A DNA stretch of 64,000 bases from Lucifuga dentata. Its lineage: Eukaryota > Chordata > Actinopteri > Ophidiiformes > Bythitidae. The stretch lies in the NCBI GenBank assembly GCA_014773175.1, contig VXCM01002814.1, positions 130,978 through 194,977 on the forward strand, in the 5' to 3' direction. How positions within the stretch are numbered: the stretch's first letter is position 1; the number at the start of each line of letters is the position of its first letter. Under the pieces are notes generated by a model, which searched no databases, was not told where the DNA came from, and saw only the letters and a list, made by a program, of their open reading frames with translations. Made by a program: the position numbers and the translations under genes. Below are positions 17,401 through 32,103 of this stretch, piece after piece.

Positions 17401-20400
17401 AATTTGGTGACAATCTAAAACTATGAATTTCAAAAGAAATTAGCTTATGTTACGCATATAATAAAATCTAATGTTTTACTCTTTAAATGTTGCGTAAGTT
17501 AGACCTAACCTAAATATATTTGAAAAGTGTCATACCTTGTGTACCAATGTATGCATTCTTCTGTTTGTAGCCATCCATGAAGCTTGCATTGATGTAGTCC
17601 GATCTCTGTGGGAGCAACATAGCTTTGTCATAAAGATGGAGACACTCTTTGCAATGTTAAACAATGTCCAAGGCAATGTCAGCTCAATAAAAAATAAAAA
17701 AGGTCGAGAGCTGGATTACATTATAGAGCTCAGTTGTCCACATGGGCTGCTGGGGTGTGAAATAACTGTCTCGATATGTGTGAGCACAGCAGAATGGAAG
17801 TACTCTATTCACACTCTGCTCAGGTAAAAACTGGCAGAGTCGTGACACAAATTTCTGTGCAGTCATGGGTGAGCATGAGTGGACCTTGTAGTCTTTCTTT
17901 TGGCACAAATGACAGCATAACATGCAAGTAACTAAGGATTTTAAAGACCACCAACCTCGTTTCTTCTGGGTTTCAAACGAACTCTTGTTTGATCAAGGCA
18001 CAGTACATCTCCATAGCGATTTCTCTCCTGATTATAAACTGCTCTGTAGACAATCAATAAAAAAAAAAAGTTTACAACTAGCATTAAAACCTGTCGTAAT
18101 AGCCTCCTTCCTCAACAACAACAACAATACACAAATAGTAAATATGCACCAATAACACCACTATGAACAGCAGTGGTTCCAACTACAGTTCTTAGAAGTC
18201 AGAGTACTGCAGTTTTTCTATTATACCAGGTACCAACTGCTTTCACCTGCTGTACCACTTAAAAATCGTATTTTATTAAGACAGCTACAGGTGTAAAAAC
18301 TAGTGCTAAGTGGAGCTGGTACCTACGATTCAATAATGCATCATGTAATCTTAATACTTTATTTGGTATTACTGTTGAAAACTGTCATTGATGTTATGCT
18401 GCAATTTTAAGACTCTTTAGCTTCTTCACTCTATCCAAATATTCCTTCAGAAACTGGAAAGCAGCACTCACGAAAAAGAAGACTCTATGTTATTAATAAA
18501 AATAACTTGAAAGTATAATTAGAAATTTTTTTTCCACTGAACAATAAGTAAAATAAAAATGAAAAGAATTCAATACTTAAAGAAAAGGTAACAAATACCC
18601 ACAAATGTTAATGCAAACCCAGAGGTAAACATTTCATATATCAGCACATGTCTGCTGCTGTGAACTCACTGTGAACAGTGGAAGGTTCCAGGCGGAGGTT
18701 CCTTGCGGAGCTCCTCATACTCATGATGGATGCCTGAGCGCTGAAGCCTGCCAAAGTACATCAGCAGCTCCTGCGGGCGCATGGCCTCCGGTCCTGGGAT
18801 GTGAATGGATGTATCATCTACAGGGATGCCCACTAGCTCGTCCACAGGATCAACCTGGCCGTTCTGGCCAGCCAGCAGCTGCTGGTTCCAGCTGTATGCA
18901 TCCAGAGGGAGCAGACCGCCAAGGTGCTGGGGGAGACAGTCTCTGGGGAGGTGTTGGCGCAGCTCCACCATTTTCACCATCTGAACCTGGAAGAGACAGG
19001 AGTGGAAAGCACTTTGAGTGCAAGGTTTCTTTTTAATTTATGCTCATCATGGAACTGTTTTAAAAGAGCTTTGTCAATAGTGAATAGTGTAAACAGTGAT
19101 GTAATAGTGAAGTAGACATTTTAAAATAATGAGTGGTATCCTTTGGAGGGCTGTCCTGGGTAGTTGGGCTTGATCGATGTGGTTCTTTTCAACTGATGCT
19201 GATAGCGCGTGCTAATGTTGCTGATGACTAGTATTCAATATATTAAGTTTGTCATCTCAAACAAGTAGTCAGTCTTTACCCCAATACTGCATTCTGAATT
19301 AGATGCAAAAAGCCCTGAGCATCCTTTAGATGAACATGCAACATGAGAACTCTGCTAAAAAATATCTATACTAATGAAATTATTTTATGTAGTAGTGTGG
19401 AAGGGTCTATATGACTAGCTAATATTATATGTAGAGCCATAAAGATCCCACGGCGTGCAGGAGGCAGCAGAGTGGTTAGAGAGATCATCTTCTTACCCAA
19501 TGATCACAGGTTCAGTCCTACCAAAAATCAATAACATGTCCTTTATGTATGCCACTAAAGATAAACTAAAATACTTACATAATTATAAAACCAACAGCTA
19601 TTTCACAGGTAAGACTCCACTACTTCTGGTAAAATTGCACAAAATTAATAATGAGGTAAGGCAGGGGAGATGTGAAAATAAGTGTAAAAAAAATTAGAAA
19701 ACAAAGACCAAGTTGCTCCATTTACCCTCTCCCTAAGTTTTTCCTTGAGTAGCAGGCTGAGCAGATTGTAGGGCACGCGAAACCAAACAGGAGCTCCAAC
19801 AATCAGCACCTTCTTCAGCCTGGCAGGGAACGCCCCCTGGTGGATGGAGACAACATCCAACTATTAGTTAAAAATCACATCAGGTGTTTAAGTGTCAGCA
19901 CAATTTTTTCCTTTCCTTTGAAAGCCATAGGTAAGACAATTATTTTCTATTCCTGGGTTCATAGTTCTCAAACACTCCTCTGAGCACTTAGATAAGGACA
20001 AGGACTACTTTGCTACTGTGGTTCACTCAATTATTATTTTTTTTAGGGTCTGATTATGTTTGTTTCCTGAGCCTAGACTTAAAAAGGAAGACACCATCAA
20101 ATGTATTCATAATTATGCTTGCCCCATTTTAAAATGTGGTAAATACTCAGTTTCTGTATATTATTCATCTTGCCTCTGCACAACTCAATTACCACAGTCA
20201 ATTTTTGGATCAATATGTGGGCACAAAATACATTTGTCACTGGCGCAGCCTCACAAGTGTCCATGATATTGACTGCAAATGATATAATGCTACATCCATG
20301 AAGCACAAATCACTTAGATGAACTTGTATATGCAGGTACCTGTCAAAAGAAGCATCACTGTGGTGACTGAAGTACTGATTTTTTTTAAATTCTTGTCAAC

Positions 20401-21748
20401 CCAATCATTTTGACCTTTGAACAAGCACTTTAAATCCTTAAAGATATGGACTACATTTTAATGGAAATGCTCCAATACAGACTGACAGCAGTCTGGTGCT
20501 GGAATGAATTGAGAGGATTTCAACAATGGCAGAAGACTGAATCTACCTCTTTTCATTATACAGTCCTGTTGCATGGAATTCTGTGCTGTTTGGTTTTGTT
20601 TGGCATTTACCAGTGCAAAATGTTTTGTGCATAAATACTACCCCGCGGTTCCAACCTTTAGCAAGTTGAGGATCTTCTTGCTTAGGTCCAGCTCAAAGTT
20701 TGTGTAGTTGGAGCCTGCCATGTCGTAGATGAACACTAAGCCGTTCCTCTGAGTCTCAAAGCTGTTGGCAAACCAAAGTAAGACTGATGAGGCTGATGAT
20801 GAGTGTTTTCTCAAATCTTAATCAACAGGGTAAATAACTTGTGTTTTAATCTGCAGCTACATAGCTAAAACTACCACATACAAAAAAATGAAACCTTAGG
20901 ACAGTGCTGATGTAGTTGGCCATTTGGGAACTTCGCTTGGAACATTTCTGAATGGAAATCACCCATGTTTTTGTATCATTTAATAAAGTTAATGCAGACA
21001 AGATAAAGTTGCCATGAAAAAAAAAAGAGTAGAAAACAGTAAAAAATTAAGTTTTAACAGTCAGATCTGGTATGAAATTTCAGGATTCCCTCAAGGACAA
21101 ATAAACTATGCGCTTCCAATTCTAAAACAAATTATAATTCTTTTTCAAATAAAGTGGACACCCAGCGTTATCTACTTATCTACCTAAAAATATATAGATT
21201 AAACTATTGTGAAGTCCTCACCTCTCCACCGCACGATCCAGGAGGTAGAAGAGGGCCTGAAGCACCACATGGTTTCCTGTCTTGTTAGGGTGATGGAGTT
21301 TGGCTGTGTACAAAGCAATAGAGGCTCCTGAAGGGTCCCGTGCACTCTGAAATACAATATTATATGAGCTTTCAACACAGTGAGTAACTTTTTCTTTTTT
21401 TTAATTTCCAACTCAGAGTCCCTATAAACTTCCCTGTATATTTAAGTACTGAATGTTAAGTAATTTTTCACTGAGTTTCTCAATGTTGCGTGAAATATGA
21501 TTTTATATGAAATTTTACAAGTTAATTGATAGATTGCGATTTGTTTTTAGTTCCTTGACTGGATATGGTTGTTAATTGGACAACAAGGCAGCCAAATGGA
21601 AGCTATGCAGAATGACAGCTGAACAATGACCACAGGGGGGCACTTAGGTTCACATGCTGGTTATTGGCATTCTGCCAAAAAGGGCTGTCAACAATTCAGC
21701 AGGAGGAGTACTTCTTGTCAATAATGATGCTGATTCTAACAGCCCCCT

Positions 21749-21783
<35 letters not shown>

Positions 21784-24700
21784 GAGAGAGAGACAGAACA
21801 TATTTTTCACGTCAAACACGATTAGCATTAAGGCTCCTTGCGTCACAACAACTAGTGGCTCTTGGGTCAAAAGAGGCCACTGACTAAAGGTGCTCCGGAA
21901 CCATCCTTTGTAAGCAAATGAGCCTGTGTTTTACGCCATGGGACTAAAAATATCTCAGGCAGGATATGAAGCCCACTGCTGAGGCTGGACAACTCCGTCA
22001 GACAAGAGGATGTGCAGAATCATTGCCACTGTGGCTTGTCATTGAGGAAGGGAGAAGGGAGAAGGGAAGGCAGCAGAGTGGGAGTGTGTGTGCTGGAATG
22101 GGGGCATCTTTTATGGCTTAATTTGGCTGACAAAAGGCTAATTTGATCTGGCAAGGGGAAGTGGTTTGGTGAAGATGCATCAATTCCTGATACAAGAGAC
22201 AGAGTCCCTAAGATCCTAAAATTCAGTTTATGGAAAGAAAAGACAACTGTTCTGAAGTGAAGAGCACAACATACTAAATATAAATTAAACAATGTGGAGT
22301 TGTGAGACAGACTATAAACATCACCACCTGATTCTATATCAGTCTGCATATAAATTAAGGCTTTAATCAATATGTACATAAGTATATGAAGTACAGACAC
22401 GCTTACCAACACAGTAAACTTTCCACTGAGCAGCTCTGAACGTAGCGGTTCCTCCTGTGGCTGAAGTCTGACAATTCCTTCTTTTAGACGCGTTTCCTGA
22501 AGAAAACAGATCACAGCAGGTGAAGTAAGGCTTTGCTGTGAGTCTTAACAGGCTGTCACTTTGAGGTAAATTCCTTTCTGGGAACAATAGTAAAACAAAA
22601 CTGGCTTTCCTGCAAGGATGACCTGTCCACAGTGTCCTTCCTAAGTCTTCTATTTTTTTTTACCCAAAGGAATCTTTTGCTTTGACTTTATTGAAGCTTG
22701 GACAGCTTAGGAAAGTTAACCTAACCTACCAGTGGGAGCAGTCATCTGTAACAATTCTATTCATACTGCTTTTAATGCAGCTCTCATGTTCCTTTTTCTT
22801 TTAAGATTTTATTTTTAACAATAATCTCAGCTGTTTTATTAGTAGTGGTGATAAAAATGGAAGTCAGAATTGCACAAATATAGGCATTTTAAAAACATGA
22901 TTAATATACTGCATCATGCAGGAAACCAGACATGTTCCATGTCCTATATTATCAGTTCTCTGCAGAGAATTTGTTAGCTTTGTTTCAAACCTGGAACTGG
23001 GAGCTCGCATTCAGCCTTCATGTCTGCAGAATTATTTAAAACACCGAAACTAAGACAAAGCTTTGGCGAGGCAGCTAACAATGCACTGCAAAATATCAAA
23101 AATGTGTTGGGATCACACAAAAAATTAAACAGATTATTATGTTTTTGCATTTGTGCTGCTTTGTGGTTTACCTGACTGTTGTGTTTCTGTTTCAGAAATA
23201 CAGTCAGGTTTCTTGGAAAGCACTCGCTTTTGGCAGGTGATGACAACACTGAAATCAGATTTCTCATATCAAGCTCTACTCGCATGACTAAACACCTCAG
23301 TTTGAATGCCAGCTTAGCCTATTTGTGCAATTCCTCTACTGTCCAAACAGGAGTTTGGATGGGGAGTAATTTTCCTCCTTAGTTTGTCCTGACAAATGAC
23401 TTGTACCCAGTCTCCATCCCTGCTGACACAGCAGTAAACTGAGTTAAATGAACTGTGGCATGGTCGGGGAGTCGAATCCTTCTCAAAGTCACATTCAAGG
23501 CTTTCATAAATGAGACACATTTATGCAGGCCAAGCATTCATTGCTGAAACAAGACGAAGCTTTGTGATTAAAGTAACTTACCTTGAGTTAGGTGGTAAAA
23601 TCCTGACACGTCTAGGAGCAATTTAGTACATTAGAGTCTGTGTGTAAGATGTCTTTCCATTTGGAACTTTCCATTTGCTACATCGGATAGACTGGAGCAG
23701 ATTTAAGCATATAAATCCCATTGTATATGAAACTGTGTTGTAGTATTAACCTAAGGCATGTTAAAATTTGGTCAGGATGAAATTTACAGCAGTGAAGACC
23801 ATTTAGGGACAGATGAGATGTTATCCTTAACTCCCGTGTATTTATTATGTATCTCAGAGGAGAAGGTCATGATTATGTTATTATCTGGATGTTATTTTCA
23901 GATCATAAAGTAAATGAGACCTACAGTCTCACTGCTTCTGCCCTAGAGGTTTCATCTTCATCATCATTATGTGGTTCGATGGTAATAATATTACCAAGGT
24001 CACCAACTGCTATTTCTGTGATATTTTGGTCAAGTTGGTCAAGAGCCAGCTTTTCTTTGCTTCGTATGTCATTTGCTGATTATGTCCTATGCTCAGTGAG
24101 TGCTCAAATGCCATTCAACTTGTCCTCTACACAATCAGAGGGTCTAGCCACCTTTTTGTAGTGCTTACATAGGTGGTGAAGACAACACCAAAAAAAGCAG
24201 AACAAAATGGGAACTGGCAGCAGTGTTTGTGAATGAATGAACAGATGAAGAATGCCTGATACGCTTAAACAAATCCCAAAGGCTTCAGAAATTAAACTTT
24301 TCCTGTGAAACTCAGTTTAACTTTTAACCATCATAACCTATGATCACTTGTAACGACACAAGTTATTTCATAATTAGCATGGAGTTATCTGGCAAACTGG
24401 ATTAGCCTGCTCGCTGCTGCTTAAAATATTCCCCTGGAGTATAATTTACAGTGTCTTTGAGCGTGTGTACGTGTATGTTTGTCTGGCCCCAGGTTTTGGA
24501 AGCATCTGCTTAGGTCATCTCTTGTTTATGGTTATGAAGGAATCTGTTCAGTAAAAAAAGACCTTGTTTTTCGGAGCTGTGGGTGTTGTACAAATGCTCA
24601 ACATGTTGCATCTGAACGTTGTCTGCTTTTTATCAGCTAGTGGCATGTTTGCATGTTCATTCTATCTTTTGTTTGATGACTTAATTAGTTTTGTTATAAT

Positions 24701-27700
24701 GGATTTGGTCCAACCACATTTAAAAATTTCCACAGGATGTGGACAAAAGCCATAATAACATTTGCCAGTTTCATGTATCTCTCCTTGTAGATATGCAAGA
24801 TTCATAATGTTAATAGCATGCCAATGTGAAATGAAAAAACAAACACATACCTTTTAGCATTCAGCTTTTGTTTGGTAATTTAGTTATTTGAAAAGTGAAT
24901 CTTTCTGTGTCTCCTTACCCTGTAGCTGTGGAATAGCTCGATGGCTCGGAGGACATCAAACTTGCGAGCCATGAGGAACTTGANCCCTGTAGCTGTGGAA
25001 TAGCTCGATGGCTCGGAGGACATCAAACTTGCGAGCCATGAGGAACTTGATAGCCAATTCCCTGGATAATGGTGACACACCATGCTGGCTGGTCCACTCG
25101 TTGATTTCCTCCAGAAACTGCTTGGTAGCCTGGAACACACACATGTGGCCAGATACTTCAATCTCCCATAATCGAAGGTCAAACAGGAAGGAAGCGAAAC
25201 TCGGCTTTAAACTTAATACATCCTCTAAGAAAGGGCTACATATTCTGTCAAAGTATTAGATACATTTGAGGGCCTGATGATATGATAGTATTCATATGCT
25301 GTCACATAATCTGAGGGAGAATGAGAGTCATGTTGAATGTAAACTGTGTACAGTCTGTACACACATTTGTACAGTACACATATACAGGAGAAAACTGTGC
25401 AAACTACAGTTTGTGCTATTCCTTATTTGTTTGTTCATGTTGTGTTAGCCACAGCCGTCTTGGAGAATGTTTTGGTGGTTTGTAAAAGCCATGAAGTGAC
25501 AATAAATTAATTAATTAATTAAAAAGGTGTCACAGATGGGGGGGGGGGGNAGTGAAAACAGGAATGATGAAGGTAATCACCAGCTCTTAGAATTAGGTTT
25601 AAGAAAGTGGATATTTTGACCAATTATCACTTTCAAAAGAAAAAAAGAAAAAAAGAAAAAATTCCACTTAAGTGATAACTTTTAAAATTCTTTATCAAGT
25701 GAATGTGTAAGCGTAAATGTGAAGAAGTTGGAATCCTGCTGGCAAAGCAAAACGTTTAGCCTTGTTATATAATTGACCATTAAGCTATTTCTACAGTTTA
25801 TGAAAGTCCTATATTAGACAAGCGAATAACTTTGATTCTCGAAAGCTCTGATGTACCAACTGAGCCTTCAAGTCCTCCTGGTGAGTTCCGACGTAGGAGT
25901 TGGAAAGTCTGAGTTATGACGTGATGTGTGTTTAAGTGGATTTGATCTGAACAATTTGGACATGTTGGGGAAAAGAGTTTTCTTTAGTTTTCTTTTGATT
26001 AAGGCTACTCCCTAAATATGTGTGTGGGTGTGTAAAGTTTTTAGAAGGTACTCACAGTTACAACATTGTGGGGCCATTCATGTGCCAAAACACCTTACTA
26101 TCTTCTGGTAATTGGATAATTAGCACCAAGTGTGAAACACTGCTTAGGCTACTATACACTAAGGAATGAACCTAACCCATAACACACCTTGATTATATAC
26201 AATCAATCACATAAATAAAACTAAAAGGATTTTTTTAGTCTACATGTGAATTTTTGTTATGTGGGTTAGGGTTCTTCCTTTGTGCACAGCAAGCAGCACT
26301 CCAAGTAGCACTGCTAATCAGATACAAATAGGTAGAAGAATGGGTATTTGTACCATCCAAACAATAAATATATATGAATAGAAGTCACTGAAGTTGATTT
26401 CTGAAGTCATCAAAATAACATTTAAAAGGTTCTTCTACTGCTTGCAGAACCTTCTGGTTAGCTGGTTCTCTTCACACAAAAGAAGAGGATTCACTAATCA
26501 AATGTTGTGAGGTCTGTGGAAGCATATCTACCAGCTGTGTTGGAATGAACATGCTAATTAGCTTCTAGTTAAATCTGGATGCGACCACAGGAAAGGACCC
26601 AGAAAGAGCACATCAGACAGAAAAAGAGCTTAAAAAAAAAACAAAAAACCCCCACATATTTCACTCCAAAGTAAAATTCGAACCTAGTAACTAGCAAGAA
26701 AACAAAAAGTGTTTCCAGCTGTTTTAGTCATTCACAAAAAAAAAAACAAAAACAAAACTGTAATGTAGAATAAGGTTTGATTCACTTTTTAACAAATGCA
26801 ATTTTGAGACTCAAAACTATATTCCACAATTTTAAAATGCTGATAGTTCAGTTAAAAAACAAAAAACAATTCAATCAGTCCACTGACAATGAAACTGCAA
26901 TTTGCAAGGTATGTTTACCATATGCAAATACCATTTAGTTGTGTCTTTTGAGTGACTTCCTGCCTCCTTGGGCCTCAGCAGCCGAAACGTGTTATCAAAT
27001 CAGCACCAAGTGAATCGTCAAAAGGCAACAGAGGAGGCAATGAAAGCTCACACTTTAAACACGGGGTTCCGCTTCTCTGCTCAGGCACAGCAGTGGTATG
27101 GGGACAGGAAGTCAAGTTCTGGGAGTCTGTGGCTTTTCAGGAATACAAAATGGATCAGTGATGAGTGCTGAACTTAAAGACAGGATGCCACTGTCTCTGC
27201 TCAGGAAAGCCAGCGCTTTCAGAAAACAAGCGAGCCTGCAGCTTCTGCTCTCTTCAAACGCTTTAACATGCAAGGGCTGAAGGGTGACTGCACCTGACAG
27301 GCCTCGCATCGGCTATCTCCCACCCTCAGGAGGGGAAATGCTGGGAAATGTTTGTTATAATTAATCTGAGTCTATTGCCAAATGTTGGCATAAAAGAAGA
27401 AAAAAAAAATTGTAAACTTAAAGGGCATCGTTGGAGTGTATACCAAGGCCAAACATGCCTAGAGAAAGAAGTGAGTATAATAATAGAAACAAATCAATGA
27501 AATATGCCACATTTTTTCATTGAGATTGTGCTATTACTTTTTTCAGAACTTGTCAAAAATATCGAAAAAACAAAATGCCCTCAATGCTAAGAAATCATTT
27601 TGCTCAATCCACCCATGGATCAGCACTAAAGGCAACAAAAATTACACAGGTCAAAACTGATTATGAACTCAGGAATATGGTCTCACATGTCCAATGAATT

Positions 27701-30700
27701 CACTTTATTGTCATAACTGGGACTATAACAAGGTAGAATATTTCTAAATAGAAACGTAAAGGACCATACCATCCATTTTGCATGTTTGAGCCTAATATAT
27801 TCAATTTTTATACACATAAGGTTACTGACAATTATTTCCCAAAGGATAAAACTGTATTTCAGCTTTGCTGATATTTTACAAAATCTCTTAATCTTTCAAA
27901 ATCAAATATTCAAGTGATACACCCACCTCAAAAAAATTAATGTTGAAAGTTCGAAAAAACCTGAGTATATAAGTTGTTCATGATAATGGATTACCTATCC
28001 CAAGAACTTTTCAGTTATCAGCAAGTTGATTTTAATAGCATACCAATGGCAGTCTGGAAGGTAGGATTTTTTTTTTTTAACTCAGCATTCTAGTAGTATG
28101 CTTTGGGAAATGATTGTCAGTAACATTACATGTATGAAAACGGAATATATTAGGCTCAAACATGCAAAATGGGTGGTGTGGCTCCTTTAACCATTCCTTA
28201 ATTATGTCTGCAGATGCACTGCCTCATTTCATTCCAGTTTAACTTTACAAAATCCCACTCAATCTGTGGACACTAGATGCAAAAAAACCTTACATCGAAA
28301 CATGGAACACAAATAACTGTTAAAACCGAGATACATAAACACAAAATGTCAGTTTTATTCTACATCAATACTGGCACACTCAAGAAAAAGATGTTCAAAC
28401 ATGTCTTCTTCCCCTTCTACCAAATCTTAATTGGATTGTTGGGTATACAGACCATTGTTAAGTTCGATATGTAGCGTGAACAATAGGTGCATATTCACTT
28501 GGTGCTACTGGATCTACTGGCAGTCAACTGGGAAGAGGAGGACAAATGGCCAATGAACTGTAAAAACACACAGATGCAGGTGAACTCTGACTGAAATCTT
28601 CTGTCCTCTAAAAGTCAGTTGGTTCAGTGAAGCTGGATTGTTGCTGCTGCAGAAAGAGAAAGGAGCAGAAAATCCTGGGGTTCAATTCATCTCTGCTCCA
28701 TTTCGGTGTTTCACTACGTGACACCACCAGAACAGAGTTTGTACCGTCTTCTAAAGGCACATAAGGTCTATCTAAAGTGGACCTTTGTTGTTATGCGNAA
28801 CAGAGTTTGTACCGTCTTCTAAAGGCACATAAGGTCTATCTAAAGTGGACCTTTGTTGTTATGCGGTGTAGCTGTATTCCTTTGCTGTTCGCCAAAGACA
28901 ACTTCCTGTCAGACCACTGTCAGGTACACTCTGATTTCCAAAATTTCAACAGCCTGACAGCTGCTCTTTCTCTCTTATCCTTTTAAGGAGAGCCTGCCAA
29001 CTCCAGCCAATGACCCTCTGTTCCTAGAGAAGCCAGTCTTGTTTGGTTTTTCTACACTAGGGGCCATATCCGCAAGAGTNCCCTCTGTTCCTAGAGAAGC
29101 CAGTCTTGTTTGGTTTTTCTACACTAGGGGCCATATCCGCAAGAGTGGAATTTGAGGATGGACAAGTTTGTTTTCATGAAAGCACACCGGATTGCAGTGA
29201 ACGACTTCGTGCGGAGGAGTGACTTATTGAATTCCTGGAGGATACATAAATATTTACCTGACTTGCTCATATTGTGATATGGCAGTAGCTTTTCCCTTTA
29301 AGTTCTTGATTATTAATTTGAATGTACTTAATTCTGGTTTATACTGTCGGACATTAATCTAAATAGACTCTAAGAGGTTCTTGTAAATATAAATTAAGCC
29401 ATATCTGATCAACAGGATTCTTTTTTTTTTTTTTTTTTTTTAAACATCTTCAGTGCTTCAGTTGTCCTTGTATCCTTGGTCGGTCATCCTGAGTGTTGCT
29501 GAGCGGGCTGTTTTCAGACAATAAACAGCTGACATTACATAATCCTGGTTGTAACAGCTATAGTATATTGCTTGGGGATGTTCGCTGATGGTGCTGACAG
29601 TGGCCTTTGATGCCTCAATGATTAGGTTAGCTGTGATAGGAACCTGCTGTGCTGAGAGCCGGTGGAGCAAACTGGAGTTAGTCAACAGGCTCAAACATCT
29701 AAGAACAACCATCTAAGTATTCTTGCTGTAACACTTTTAATGTGTAACCAACAGAAGGTGATACTTCTTGATGTGAAGGGATAAAAGGGATGAAACATAG
29801 CACGAGTTGTGATAGGAATATGATATTAGGCATGGAAATGCAGTAAAAAGCTTCTTAGGCCAGTTGGCGTAAACTTGTGTTCTTTTTGTCCGGAAGATTA
29901 AATACTCTTTCCACCAGGGGGCGATGTGGGGCCTCAACCATAAATAATCCCTGTTCATTCTGCTCAGTTCATTCTGAATGCTATTAAAATCAACTTGTTT
30001 ATACTTGAAATGTTCTTGGGATAGGTAACTCATCATCGTGAGCAAGAGGTGTATTTGGGATTTTTTTGAAGTTACATAATTTTAGCGTTCAAGTGTAATA
30101 AAAAGCGTGGAGTGAATGTATGTCTCCACCAGGGAATATAGTCCCAAAAGAAGACCTGCATTTGTTGAAAACTTTAAATGACCGTGACTTCATAAGTCTG
30201 TGTAACTATTAGCTGGCGAAACATTGATTTTTAAGGTGGGTGTATCACTTGAATATTTGATTTTGAAAGATTAAGAGATTTTGCAAAATATCAGGAAAGC
30301 TGAAATATGGTTTTATCCTTTGGGAAATAGTTGACAGTAACGTAACATGTATGAAAATTGAATATATTAGGCTCAAGCATGCAAAATGGTCAGTATGGTC
30401 CTTTAACATCAGGTGTGAACCTAGCCTTAAGTCTCATACCATTACTTTGTAGTTTTTTAGCTATTGCATTTAGCATGACAGCGTAACTGTGTTTCAGATG
30501 TTTCTCAAATTGCACTAAACAAACCAGAGAATTCACATACAGCTGCAAATAACATCAAACCTCAGCAGCCTAATATTTGTTCCCATCCATTTCTAAGAAC
30601 ACTTCCTACCAAGTCAAGGGGAAGTAAATGAGTAGTGATGTTTACAATTATTTTAACCAAACTATGTATTAGAAAAAACACAAAAATAAAGCAAAAGTAC

Positions 30701-32063
30701 TGTATACATGATGACACCAGTACACCAGACAAATTTAGACAAATTTGTGTCGTAGTTCAATTTCAAGCAAGCTGCAGTCTTCTCATAACTAGTGGGTCAC
30801 GGCAAATACATTTTAATATTTGGTCAAAGCTGCTTTCAGAACATTTAGCGTTTGGGGAAACTAAACGGTATCATTTAATCAATAGCAGGTCTTCTTTTGG
30901 GACTATATTCCCCGGTAGAACTCAACAAGCTTAATGACAGTCACATGCAATACTTTTAAATTGATGAAACAACCTGGAATTCACTATTAATCTATCATCT
31001 TTGCTGGTGAAGTCACTACACGATAAAGTATTATTGGAAGAATGACTGCGCTCATTCTACTATCCTTGTTTTTTTTTTTTTTTTCCANTTTTTTTTTTTT
31101 TTTTCCATTCTGTACATGAATGCTGCATATTCTGTTGCTCTATATTTATCATCTGTGCACTTGTGTATCTACAGACTGGCACAGTGCCACCTACAGCCCG
31201 GATCCTGTGCACGCTGTTCCACTTCCTCTGCCACAACTGCCCAAACATCCGTACAGTAGAATCTTACACAACAGCCCAAATTTTCTCTCTGGCCTTATAT
31301 GCTGACTGAAATGTTTCTCTAACATATTGTGCTCAACATGTTAAATTATATCTTGAGCTGTGCTTTATGCAGCCAGGTATTCTGTTCTAGAAATTATTTA
31401 AGGTAATACTGCTTGTGTAATTTATCTGGAATGATCATTTGCTACAAGAAACCATAAATAAACCATAAATAATGAATGTCTCAGTCCTGACACGCTGTCC
31501 GCTGTGTATGTATTCCAGAGGAGTCAAAATGTGGCGACTGACTTAATGGTTCATTTGAAGAGAATTCAATTTAGCGGTTATGGGAAATAGAGTAAGGTGA
31601 CCGAGTGTCATGATTACACCTTAATCTTACAGGCAAGAGTAATGCATTGTTTTTTGTTTTCTTAATGTGGATTTGGGTATTGCCTTTCCAGAGTCTATTT
31701 GATTATAGCTGCCATGCTAATCTATTTACAATAGAACTGCTGTTGCCAAGTAGCTTCACTTCAGTTCTGTGAGTCCCATTTGGCACAAGTCAATACCAAA
31801 ACAGGAAGTCAATAACGTCACTCGCTCCCTATTCCCCACTTTCTCTCACTCCACTGCTTCCTGGGAGTAGACACAACACACACACATGCACACACATTCT
31901 CTGGAAAGCACATGATAGACAGACAGACACACACACTCTAACTCATATACTCCCCCTTCCCCAGAGTCTGGTGGAAATGCTTTTAACAGCTGCCTTTAGA
32001 ATGAAGTTCCACCATACTCCCTAGAGTACTACTCCCTAGTGTGCTCCCTAGAGAGCCACCCAA

Positions 32064-32103
<40 letters not shown>

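Noticed and set aside
29737..30045. 102-codon minus-strand frame reading out of transposon copy C
   Set aside because: Its N-terminal part recurs in copies A and B only because the DNA is homologous. Those frames stop soon after, and copy D lacks the ATG context, so there is no sign of coding selection.
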